Assembly (NCBI GenBank): GCA_002425765.1
Contig: DIMW01000012.1
Span: 83,661-147,660, forward strand
From: Spirochaetaceae bacterium UBA5556
Lineage (GTDB): Bacteria; Spirochaetota; Spirochaetia; Treponematales; Rectinemataceae
Reading direction: 5' to 3'
Length of the DNA: 64,000 nucleotides
Both the position numbers and the translations under genes were made by a program. Every line of letters starts with the position of its first letter. Position 1 is the stretch's first letter. The notes below the pieces were generated by a model that had not been told where the DNA came from, ran no database searches, and saw nothing but the letters and a program-made list of their open reading frames with translations. This document shows, one piece after another, positions 17,591 to 24,957 of the stretch.

Positions 17591-19275
17591 CCCTCGAAGA
17601 TATTAGTTTTTCCTATACCGTCCACGGTATCCCAACTCCTGTTTTCGAACATTTTTCGGCCGTGTTCGAAGAAGGAAAAATTACCGCCATCATAGGCCCG
17701 TCAGGCTGCGGCAAGACGACACTCCTGCGGCTCATCGCCGGTCTTCTCTCTCCCCAACGCGGAAACATCTTGATGCAAAGGCCGAGGATCGGTTTCATCT
17801 TTCAGGATTTCGGCCTCCTCCCCTGGCTGACCGTCGAGAGGAACGCAGGCCTGGGTCTCGAAGCGCTCGGGGCTCCCTCCGACGAGCGCCGCAGACGGGT
17901 CAGCGACATTCTCGAAGAACTAGGGCTCTCCACATGGCGAAAAGCATATCCGGTCCGGCTCTCCGGAGGTATGCAGCAGAGGGTCGCCGTGGCCAGGGCG
18001 CTTGCCATCGACGCCGGACTCATTCTCATGGACGAGCCCTTCTCGAGTCTCGACGCGCTGACGCGGGAGTCGGTTCAGGACATGCTGCGCGCGATTCAGC
18101 GCGCGCACCGGACGACCATCATTCTCGTCACTCACTCGATCGAGGAAGCGGTGTATCTCGCCGATACCATTTTAATTCTTGACGGCAGCTTGCCTGTAAG
18201 GGACGGCGTGCTTGTGCAAAATCCTCATAAGTGGGAGCGCACCCCGTATCTTCAAGACGGGCGGGCGGCCCCGAGTACCAATGCAAGCCTACATTCCTCT
18301 GAGTCTTCCGGGGCCTCAAATCCCCGGGAAAACGCCGCATATCTCTCCGCCGTGGGCACGATCCGTCACGCTTTCGATGAAGTAGCGGCACAAAAAATGG
18401 GAGCTGCGGCCACAGGCTCATCTGCGACAAGCCCAGCCGACCAGAATCCTGTTCCGGCCACTCTCCGACAAGAGACGCCGAAGGCCATCCCCCCGACAAC
18501 CTCGCCCCTCTCACCCTCAGTCTCAAAATTCCTGGTAAAGACCGCGCAGATTATCGCGGCGGCGATAGTTATCTGCGCAGTATGGTGGGCCGCCGCCGTG
18601 CTTTTAAAGCGGCCTTTTCTCCCTTCCCCATGGCTCACCTTCACCCAATTTTCGGAAAACCTGCACAAAGGCATTTTTCAAATCCATGTGTTGGCCTCCG
18701 CCCGGCGCGTATTTCTCGCGCTGCTGGTCGCCGGCCCCCTCGCGTGGATGTTGGGACTTCTGGCTGGACGCGTCCGCTTTTTTGACAATTTCTTCGCCCC
18801 CATTATCTATTTCTTTCATCCGCTCCCCAAAGTGGCGTTCCTGCCCATCCTCATGCTCTTCCTGGGGCTTGGGGACGCGTCAAAGGTCGTACTGATGGGA
18901 CTCGTCATTTTTGGTCAGCTCTTCGTGACGGGACGTGACGCCGCCAAGAGCATCGCCCCAGCCCTGCTCGACAGCGTGAAAATACTCGGATTTTCCAGGT
19001 TTTCGATCATCAGACTCGCAATTGTGCCATCGACGACACCCTCGCTCCTGTCGGCGCTCCGCGTCAGCCTTGGAACCGCCATCGCCGTGCTCTTCCTCTC
19101 GGAGACATTCGCCTCCGTCGATGGCCTCGGGTGGTACATCATGGATGCATGGTCACGCGTCGATTACCCTGACATGTATGCCGCCATTCTGGCGCTTTCC
19201 CTGTTCGGCCTCATTCTCTACCTTGTCATCGACGCCATCGAGGCATACCTCTTAAGGTGGCGTCAGAATAGTTAA
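17584..19275 (+). CDS. NitT/TauT-type ABC transporter, ATPase and permease fused in one chain
   Basis: A 563-residue fusion. Residues 1-215 form an SsuB/TauB-like ATPase: Walker A GPSGCGKTT (38-46), Q-loop IFQDFGLLPWLTV, signature LSGGMQQRVAVARAL (near 125), Walker B LILMDEPFSSLDA and H-loop VTHS. Residues about 215-315 are a Ser/Ala/Pro/Thr-rich linker of low complexity. Residues about 315-563 form an SsuC/TauC-like permease with some six TM helices and a coupling-helix region around AKSIAPALLDSVKILGFSRF. In most bacteria these are two separate polypeptides encoded side by side. No frameshift is needed: it is one open frame. A homodimer would supply the two ATPases and two permeases of a full importer. 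Encoded with, and overlapping, the binding protein at 16655-17590. Confidence 0.88.
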   Translation: MVTLEDISFSYTVHGIPTPVFEHFSAVFEEGKITAIIGPSGCGKTTLLRLIAGLLSPQRGNILMQRPRIGFIFQDFGLLPWLTVERNAGLGLEALGAPSDERRRRVSDILEELGLSTWRKAYPVRLSGGMQQRVAVARALAIDAGLILMDEPFSSLDALTRESVQDMLRAIQRAHRTTIILVTHSIEEAVYLADTILILDGSLPVRDGVLVQNPHKWERTPYLQDGRAAPSTNASLHSSESSGASNPRENAAYLSAVGTIRHAFDEVAAQKMGAAATGSSATSPADQNPVPATLRQETPKAIPPTTSPLSPSVSKFLVKTAQIIAAAIVICAVWWAAAVLLKRPFLPSPWLTFTQFSENLHKGIFQIHVLASARRVFLALLVAGPLAWMLGLLAGRVRFFDNFFAPIIYFFHPLPKVAFLPILMLFLGLGDASKVVLMGLVIFGQLFVTGRDAAKSIAPALLDSVKILGFSRFSIIRLAIVPSTTPSLLSALRVSLGTAIAVLFLSETFASVDGLGWYIMDAWSRVDYPDMYAAILALSLFGLILYLVIDAIEAYLLRWRQNS

Positions 19276-19574
19276 CCGGCGATCAGTGCTCCCGTGCCCA
19301 GCTCTTCTACCGCTGAACCTGTGTGCACCTGCCTTCCGCCAGAAAACGGGAATGGGTATCAATCTATTGTATCAATTAAACACATATGTGTGGCTCATTT
19401 TAATACAAGTGTTTCATTCAGACATAGAAAACACTCGCCGTCCGCGGCATTTCCGTTTCGTGTGGGATCAGGGTGAGACATCGCGCGGAAGCCGGGCCGA
19501 AAACCAGCGCGGAATAATGTTAATAATTCATTCTATTAAAATAAATAAAAATTTTTATCAATTATTTCAATTTT
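19276..19574. other. Noncoding region upstream of hsp20 with AT-rich stretch and inverted repeats
   Basis: This is the only gene-free stretch over 300 bp. I find no tRNA or credible ORF. It contains a perfect 12-bp palindrome ACACATATGTGT (19380-19391) and an inverted repeat AGTGTTT (19408-19414) / AAACACT (19429-19435), sharing ACAC/GTGT half-sites. Between about 19514 and 19573 the sequence is extremely AT-rich, as at bend or IHF sites. The layout, distal palindromes plus an AT-rich spacer plus a -24/-12 promoter, is that of sigma-54 control regions with upstream activator sites. No clear terminator for the preceding ABC gene was seen. Confidence 0.55.
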
Positions 19575-19590
19575 TGGCACACTAATTGCT
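19575..19590 (+). promoter_or_regulatory. Sigma-54 (-24/-12) promoter of hsp20
   Basis: TTGGCAC followed by five bases and TTGCT (TGGCAC at 19575-19580, TTGCT at 19586-19590) matches the sigma-54 consensus, with the required GG-N10-GC spacing exact (GG 19576-19577, GC 19588-19589). Transcription would begin near 19600, leaving a leader of about 86 nt. Candidate enhancer palindromes lie 140-195 bp upstream. A sigma-70 reading (TTGGCA with TATATA) has a spacer of only 14 nt and is less likely. Confidence 0.68.
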
Positions 19591-19623
19591 TAATATATAG
19601 TGAGCGCCGAAAAGGGCTCCGGA

Positions 19624-19680
19624 CGGGTGTCAAGGTCCCGTGAGGATTCAAACCCGCCGAACTTAACCACTTTGTGGAGG
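19624..19680 (+). promoter_or_regulatory. Structured hsp20 leader with hairpin over the ribosome site
   Basis: The leader can fold into CCAC-TTT-GTGG (19667-19677), whose 3' arm is part of the ribosome site GTGGAGG (19674-19680) 6 nt before the ATG. Upstream, CGGGT (19624-19628) can pair with ACCCG (19652-19656), or ACGGG (19623-19627) with CCCGT (19637-19641). Short stems that mask the Shine-Dalgarno sequence are the hallmark of RNA thermometers ahead of small heat-shock genes. Here the stem is only 4 bp, so the reading is tentative. Confidence 0.4.
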
Positions 19681-19686
19681 TCCATT

Positions 19687-20106
19687 ATGAATAGCTTGGT
19701 AATGTATGAAAACAATCCTTTTGATCTTATGGAGCGGTTTTTCAATGACGATGAATGGCTCATGCCGAGATTCCGGACTCCCGAGATCGATGTCTACGAA
19801 GAGGGCGACAAATATATGCTCGAGGCGGATCTGCCCGGCATGAACGAAAAGGACATCAAGCTCGAAGTGCGCAATGGCCAGCTCACCTTCTCCACCGCGA
19901 AAAGCGAGAAGTCCGAGGAAAAATCCAGGAAAGAACATTGGATTCGCAAGGAACGGAGAGAGTTCCAGTTTGTGCGGAGCTTCACGCTTCCCGAGGATGC
20001 GGACGCAAACGGCATCGAGGCGCACTTCAAAAACGGTGTGTTGCAGGTCGTGATGCCCAAGAAACCCGAAGCGGCTCCAAAAACGATCGAAGTCAAGATC
20101 GCCTGA
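19687..20106 (+). CDS. hsp20: Small heat-shock protein, Hsp20/alpha-crystallin family
   Basis: A 139-residue ATP-independent holdase. The alpha-crystallin domain spans about residues 35-130: PEIDVYEEGDKYMLEADLPGMNEKDIKLEV, a Lys/Glu-rich loop (KSEKSEEKSRKEHWIRKER), FVRSFTLPEDADANGIEAHFKNGVL and the closing VVMPKK. The short acidic N-terminal arm (ENNPFDLMERFFND) is typical of bacterial class A members. The start at 19687 is set by GTGGAGG 6 nt upstream; the frame extends 29 codons further but that part is non-coding in look. It appears monocistronic: its own sigma-54-type promoter upstream and a strong terminator downstream. No CIRCE element is present, so HrcA control is not supported here. 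Confidence 0.95.
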   Translation: MNSLVMYENNPFDLMERFFNDDEWLMPRFRTPEIDVYEEGDKYMLEADLPGMNEKDIKLEVRNGQLTFSTAKSEKSEEKSRKEHWIRKERREFQFVRSFTLPEDADANGIEAHFKNGVLQVVMPKKPEAAPKTIEVKIA

Positions 20107-20131
20107 CCTTTCGGTCCAGGCGACCAGGAAA

Positions 20132-20156
20132 ACCGGGCCGAGCGCCCGGTTTTTTT
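20132..20156 (+). terminator. Rho-independent terminator of hsp20
   Basis: ACCGGGC (20132-20138) and GCCCGGT (20144-20150) form a perfect 7-bp GC-rich stem with a 5-nt loop, followed by a run of seven T. It begins 25 nt after the hsp20 stop codon. Confidence 0.92.
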
Positions 20157-20245
20157 GTACCAGTGGTTACCGCCGATCGACCACTCAATATAGTATTCTT
20201 TACAGAGAGAATTCACAGAGCCGGTTCCCCGGCGAAGGAGATACT

Positions 20246-20476
20246 ATGGCAGATAAATCCGCCCGTCGTCCGGGCAATGTCAAGGGTACATGGTATGTCG
20301 ACTCTTCGTGCATCGGCTGTGGCATCTGCGCTTCGACCGCGCCCGGCATTTTTGCGCTGGGCGATGACGGACAGGCGCTCGTCATCCGCCAGCCCGAGAC
20401 TTCGGACGAAACGAAGATCGCGGCACAGGCACAGGACGACTGCCCCGTCCAGTCCATCGGCGACGACGGCGAATAG
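20246..20476 (+). CDS. Single-cluster ferredoxin
   Basis: A 76-residue soluble protein with one [4Fe-4S] binding set: C22, C25 and C28 in CIGCGIC, and C66 in DDCPVQSI. This C-x2-C-x2-C ... C-P pattern is that of the small acidic ferredoxins with one cluster, the second cluster site being absent. It would carry single electrons at low potential for radical SAM enzymes, oxidoreductases or hydrogenases. A strong ribosome site (AAGGAG) lies 6 nt before the ATG. It appears to be a single-gene unit bounded by the hsp20 terminator upstream and a convergent aminopeptidase gene downstream. The physiological partner is not shown by context. Confidence 0.92.
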   Translation: MADKSARRPGNVKGTWYVDSSCIGCGICASTAPGIFALGDDGQALVIRQPETSDETKIAAQAQDDCPVQSIGDDGE

Positions 20477-20508
20477 AAAAAAGAGCGCCACCGACTGGCA
20501 CCCTTTTT
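20477..20508. terminator. Bidirectional terminator between ferredoxin and aminopeptidase genes
   Basis: An A-run (20477-20482) and a T-run (20504-20508) flank an imperfect stem: GCCA (20487-20490) pairs with TGGC (20496-20499), extended by G-C and A-T pairs with two mismatches. The two genes converge here, so it can end both transcripts. Confidence 0.55.
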
Positions 20509-20547
20509 CAGTGCGAGTATCGGGCGACGGGTCGATGCCCGGACGCG

Positions 20548-21666
20548 TCAGGTTTTCAACGCGTCTGGATTCAGCGCGAGCAACTCCGGCGCGACAAAGA
20601 GACCATCTTTTCGTATCAGCCTACCATCAATCCAGACCTCCCCGCCGCCCGAGTCGGCATCCTGCATGAGCACGATATCCCAGTGCAGTGCCGAATGGTT
20701 GCCATTGTTGCAGTCGTCGTAGGAGTTGCCGGGCGTGATGTGCAGTGAGCCCGCGATCTTTTCGTCGAAGAGCGTCTCGAGCATTGGCTTTGTGATGTAC
20801 GGGTTGAGCCCGAATGAGAATTCGCCCAGGTACCGAGCCCCGTCGTCGATGTCGAGTATTTTGTTGATGCGTGCCGTGTCGCTGGCCTTCGCGTCCACGA
20901 TTTTGCCTTTTTTGAATTCGAAGACTATATTCTCAAACTTGAAGCCATCTTTTTCGCTCGGCGTATTGTAGCTGAGCACGCCGTTCACGGACTCACGGAG
21001 GGGGGCGGTATAGACCTCGCCGTCGGGGATGTTCATCGTACCGTCGCATTTGACGGCCGGCATACCCGCGATCGAGAATTCGAGGTCGGTGCCCGGCGCT
21101 TTGACGCGCACCTTGTCGCTTTTCTCCAAGAGGGCCACGAGCGCGTCCATGGCGTGAGACATTCTGGCATAGTCCATGGTGCAGACATCGAAGTAGAACT
21201 TTTCAAACGCGTCCTCGCTCATGCCGGCGTTCTGGGCCATGGCCGCGGTCGGGTAACGGAGGACAACCCATCGGGTACTGGTGATGCGGCGCTCGATATG
21301 CACTTTCTTCCAGATGTGGCGGTTGTAGAGCTCGGTTTTTTCCTGCGGCAGGTCCTGCCACGCAAAGGAATTCCGCATGCTCGTAAAACCGATGTATACA
21401 TCCATTCTGTCCATGCGGGCCCGCTCGAATTCGGCCTGCAATTCGAATTGCTCCTCCGGCGCATTCATAAAAAGAGTGCGCTCAAGTCGCCTGTCCCGCA
21501 GAGAAAGAAAGGCGAGGCCTCCGGCGGCGTGCACCTCCTCGATGAGGAGCCGCAGGAAATCGGGTTCGGGGTTTACATTCTCGATGAGCACCCTGTCGCC
21601 GGGCCTCACCTTGGTCGAATAATTCACGAGTAAATGGGCGAGTTTCTTGAGTCTTGAGTCTTCCAT
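20548..21666 (-). CDS. M29-family (AmpS-like) metallo-aminopeptidase
   Basis: A 372-residue cytosolic aminopeptidase of the M29 (thermophilic aminopeptidase/AmpS) family. N-terminal half: LAHLLVNYSTKVRPGDRVLIE, as in family members. The metal site lies in the C-terminal half: Glu in MNIPDGEVYTAPLRESVNG, Glu in ARYLGEFSFGLNP, His in SLHITPGNSYDDC and the HWD of NHSALHWDIVLM. These enzymes release N-terminal residues from peptides using a pair of divalent metal ions. GGAAG lies before the ATG. It stands alone between the ferredoxin gene and the glycan operon, in the same orientation as the latter; the 57-bp gap gives room for its own promoter, but read-through from upstream is possible. Confidence 0.93.
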   Translation of the reverse strand: MEDSRLKKLAHLLVNYSTKVRPGDRVLIENVNPEPDFLRLLIEEVHAAGGLAFLSLRDRRLERTLFMNAPEEQFELQAEFERARMDRMDVYIGFTSMRNSFAWQDLPQEKTELYNRHIWKKVHIERRITSTRWVVLRYPTAAMAQNAGMSEDAFEKFYFDVCTMDYARMSHAMDALVALLEKSDKVRVKAPGTDLEFSIAGMPAVKCDGTMNIPDGEVYTAPLRESVNGVLSYNTPSEKDGFKFENIVFEFKKGKIVDAKASDTARINKILDIDDGARYLGEFSFGLNPYITKPMLETLFDEKIAGSLHITPGNSYDDCNNGNHSALHWDIVLMQDADSGGGEVWIDGRLIRKDGLFVAPELLALNPDALKT

Positions 21667-21723
21667 ACGGTTCTTCCTTTCATACTATGAAATTTCCTAT
21701 AAAATTCTCTATTCCGCACGACA

Positions 21724-24700
21724 TCATTGGACCTTGACCGCCTCCAAAAAGTCGATGAGAATCGGCCTCTCTTTGTCGGCATCGCGCTCCCACGCGTCGC
21801 GGACGATCATATAGCTCTTCTTGATCCGTTCATGGTAGGGCGGCGTCTCTTCCCATCCCTGCCAGGTATAGGGAGAGGCAAGGTTTGCATTCAGGCGGCC
21901 GATTTCTGTGCCTGTCTTCGCGTTGAGGACACGCGCGTCGAACACAAAGCCATCCGTGAGTACCGTTCTGAGCATGTCGGTAGTCGGAGCGCCTATGCCT
22001 CGCATATCATTCAATACATTGCGCGAAGACGGGTCAGTGACATTGAGACGGTTCCATGGTATGCGGACATGGATCAAATTCCCCTCGATATTCCACAGAT
22101 TGCCCGACTCATCGAACGCCCCCTGGCGCAGGAGCGACGCATTGAAGCGTTTCTCGGGAATTTCCCTGCCACTCTTCGTCGTCACCTTGCCGTTGACCAG
22201 AAGCTGAATTTCCTCAAACACACCGTCGCGGCGAAGTGTCGTCGCGTACCGCGCCGAGGCGATATTGTATGAAGGCGTGACCAACAGTCGGGCTTTATCC
22301 GATTGAATATCGAGCAAAAATTCCAAGCCGGAGGCTGTCCTCCCCACGTTGCCTGGCCAGTTCATCTGCCCCAGCGTCCGGTCATAGGTGTCGATGCCAA
22401 GGAGGATTTCGTACTCCTGAGGTGTTTTTGCCGCTGTCAATTGCAGCGTGAGATAGAGATATGAAGCATCGTGCGATACTTCAAGGCTGGAAAGAACTCC
22501 GCCGCCCGAAATTTTTTGCTCCGGTGCCGAAGGCGGGACCGTCTCATTCGCGATGAGACCATAATTCTGCTCGGGATCGGCAATGTTGTGCCAGAGAACT
22601 CTGCGGTCGAAGGGTATCATGAAGGGTTCCGTAATCCACGTCTTCTTCGCCCATTCGTCCATGAATTCGAAGATCGAAGCGCCGGCGTATCCTGTCTTTT
22701 GGATGGCCGCGTACATGCGCAGGATATCTCTGCCCGCGGTGGTCTCGTCGGCGCCGCCGTGATTGAGGCCATCTGAAGAGATGTGCGCCACCCCGGCACC
22801 ATTGGCCATGCCGAACTCCCCGACAATCGCGGGGTAGCGAGTATGCGTCTTTATGAACTCCTCCAGATAGCCTCCATACCGCAACACACCGAACTCATCG
22901 CGGTAATTGCCGTATGAAGGCTCATTGACGATGAAATCCGGATAATTCGGATAGATATGATAGGCGCCGAACAGACCCGCGGCCATTTTTTCCGTGACAT
23001 CGAGGTGCTCTATGGCGACGCTCGCGCGGTCATTCCAACGGTTGCTCTTTCCGGTCTTCGGATCCCACTCTGTGTCATGCTCAATCGGATCCAGGGTAGG
23101 CCAGCTCACGATGCCCACAGGGTGCAAAACTCCATATCGCTCCGCCTCGGCCATGGCCGCCGCGTCGAGAGACTCGGCCAGCCAGACTTCGGTCGGTGAC
23201 GCGCCTTTTCCCGCAGACACATATTCGCCAGTATACGTCGCCCCTTTATGGTCGGCGTCTGTCTGCATCACTTCGGCGCTCTCAAGCTCTCTGCCCACGA
23301 GCCAGCCGATAAGCCATTTCGAGACATCGACAGAGTAGACACCCCAGGCGCGGCCCTTGCGCTGCGGGACATTCGCCCTGCCATAGACCGCATCGATGAC
23401 ATAGTTTATTTCCTTCAGATACTCTTCCTGGTACGCGGGCCGCAGATAATCGCTGCCTGGTGGATTCTCCTCCGGCCATATCTCTTGCAACAAAAAGAGC
23501 GGGGCATCCGGATGGGTCTGGTTATAAATTTTGAGCGCGCGATAGAACTCGGGAGGCAGCAAGGTATACACACGCACGGTATTCGCGCCGATCTCTCCGA
23601 TATAATTGAGCCAGCGCGCGTAGGTGTCGTTGTCATCGGGGAAATCTGTGAAGTATTCCCCTGGTTCGGCGGCCCCCAGATTCACGCTGCGGAGGAAAAT
23701 CGTGCGCCACTCTCCCGAGCTCGATTTCAGCTGAATGCCTTCTTTTACCGCGCGCACACCCACTTGAATCTCTGTGGGCTTTGTCGTGGCCCGCGTCTCA
23801 ACCCGGTGCCGTTCGATGTTGGCGAGAATATAATGCATGAGCGGCGCGTACACTTTCCAGAAAAAATAGCTGTTGTTATCGACAGTGTCATCGGCGAGAA
23901 CGCGCTTGATCGTCTGAATGCCTTTTATGCGATAGGGAGTCCCGGAAAACTGTAAATCGGCAAAATCGCCCGCAAAATACCAGCTGGTAAACTGCTCGTT
24001 CTTGAATCTCACTACCGCGGGGAATATGTTGGGCAAACCGAGGGCGTCGAGCTTCTTCTTCCCCGAGGGGGTTACATCGAGATCATAGTGCGCAATTTCT
24101 TCCACGAGCGGATCAGCGGTCACCCACTCGAACCAATAGCGATACGAGGTGGGCCTTTTAATTCCAAGTGTTTTCGCCCATTCCTGCTGGAAGATCATTT
24201 TCATGCCGTTTGGGCCGATATCGTCTTTTTCGGTGAGTATCTCGACCCTCCCCCCCTCATCGAGCAGCACAATGCCGCGACCCGAATATTCCCAGGTCTG
24301 TTTCCTTTCACTCTCCCAATTTTCAACGACCCAATCGGGGACACCGCCGTCTTTCGCGAGGCTCTCGTAGTAATTCCCTATCCAGCCCCGCCATGTAAGT
24401 CCTATAAGCCGGCCAAATAGTGCCCGGTCCCGCTCGTTGGTCGGGGAAGCCGCGGTATTGAACTCGGCGATGAGCGTGTTTCCTCCACCCATGGCTTGCT
24501 GGAGAGTGCTATAATCGTCATTATCCAACCCACCATATATAAGGGAAGAAAAAGCATTGGGGAGCTTCTTCTGCATATAATCATCGCGATAGACACCGTA
24601 GGTGTCTGCGATATAAATAAGATCCGGCTTTTTCGCAGTGTGCGGCATTGAGATAGTGCGCCACTCATCCTTTGAGAGAGGGTAGAAACCGTAATAATCT

Positions 24701-24957
24701 GTCCGCACATCGTACAGAACCTTCGTGCCGGGCTTCGAAATCTTTTCATTGTTCAAAAACCAGAACAGACCGGCATGCTCCCGGAAATCTGGATATGGCA
24801 CTGTTTTATCGACAACCCAGACATCAAGCTGCCTGTAGGGCTGCATAATCCAGAGGATAAAAGGAGAAGTGACAAGTATCGTAAAGGCAACGAACACGCA
24901 GATACCAAAGAGCCAGAGGAAAGACGCTTTTACATATTCCTTGCTGCGGGTCTTCAT
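21724..24957 (-). CDS. Membrane-anchored glycosidase-like protein of putative glycan operon
   Basis: A 1077-residue protein whose start is fixed by ATGA overlap with the glycosyltransferase gene and a GAGAGGTG site. An N-terminal TM (about residues 10-33) anchors a large extracytoplasmic part. Residues 40-350 look like an alpha/beta, amidotransferase-like domain (YIADTYGVY, YGGLDNDDYSTLQQAM). Residues about 410-780 resemble a glycoside-hydrolase TIM barrel: IFLRSVNLGAAEPGEYF, NTVRVYTLLPPEFYRAL, FLLQEIWPEENPP (candidate acid/base Glu) and YPAIVGEFGMANG (candidate nucleophile Glu), with EFMDEWAKKTW. Residues about 815-1077 form a beta-sandwich-like region (SYLYLTLQL). Nothing was matched to a numbered GH family. 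It may trim, transfer or guide the polymer made by the HEAT/GT2 protein. Confidence 0.7.
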   Translation of the reverse strand: MKTRSKEYVKASFLWLFGICVFVAFTILVTSPFILWIMQPYRQLDVWVVDKTVPYPDFREHAGLFWFLNNEKISKPGTKVLYDVRTDYYGFYPLSKDEWRTISMPHTAKKPDLIYIADTYGVYRDDYMQKKLPNAFSSLIYGGLDNDDYSTLQQAMGGGNTLIAEFNTAASPTNERDRALFGRLIGLTWRGWIGNYYESLAKDGGVPDWVVENWESERKQTWEYSGRGIVLLDEGGRVEILTEKDDIGPNGMKMIFQQEWAKTLGIKRPTSYRYWFEWVTADPLVEEIAHYDLDVTPSGKKKLDALGLPNIFPAVVRFKNEQFTSWYFAGDFADLQFSGTPYRIKGIQTIKRVLADDTVDNNSYFFWKVYAPLMHYILANIERHRVETRATTKPTEIQVGVRAVKEGIQLKSSSGEWRTIFLRSVNLGAAEPGEYFTDFPDDNDTYARWLNYIGEIGANTVRVYTLLPPEFYRALKIYNQTHPDAPLFLLQEIWPEENPPGSDYLRPAYQEEYLKEINYVIDAVYGRANVPQRKGRAWGVYSVDVSKWLIGWLVGRELESAEVMQTDADHKGATYTGEYVSAGKGASPTEVWLAESLDAAAMAEAERYGVLHPVGIVSWPTLDPIEHDTEWDPKTGKSNRWNDRASVAIEHLDVTEKMAAGLFGAYHIYPNYPDFIVNEPSYGNYRDEFGVLRYGGYLEEFIKTHTRYPAIVGEFGMANGAGVAHISSDGLNHGGADETTAGRDILRMYAAIQKTGYAGASIFEFMDEWAKKTWITEPFMIPFDRRVLWHNIADPEQNYGLIANETVPPSAPEQKISGGGVLSSLEVSHDASYLYLTLQLTAAKTPQEYEILLGIDTYDRTLGQMNWPGNVGRTASGLEFLLDIQSDKARLLVTPSYNIASARYATTLRRDGVFEEIQLLVNGKVTTKSGREIPEKRFNASLLRQGAFDESGNLWNIEGNLIHVRIPWNRLNVTDPSSRNVLNDMRGIGAPTTDMLRTVLTDGFVFDARVLNAKTGTEIGRLNANLASPYTWQGWEETPPYHERIKKSYMIVRDAWERDADKERPILIDFLEAVKVQ

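Noticed and set aside
16655..19275. Nitrate or taurine specificity for the ABC importer
   Set aside because: The binding protein family is too broad in ligand range and the context (menaquinone genes) does not support either.
19600..19686. N-terminal extension of Hsp20
   Set aside because: The open frame starts at the predicted transcription start, while the ATG at 19687 has the only good ribosome site and gives a standard Hsp20 N-terminus.
19560..19690. CIRCE/HrcA element or sigma-32 promoter ahead of hsp20
   Set aside because: No TTAGCACTC-N9-GAGTGCTAA repeat and no CTTGAA/CCCCAT-type pair are present; the -24/-12 element fits far better.
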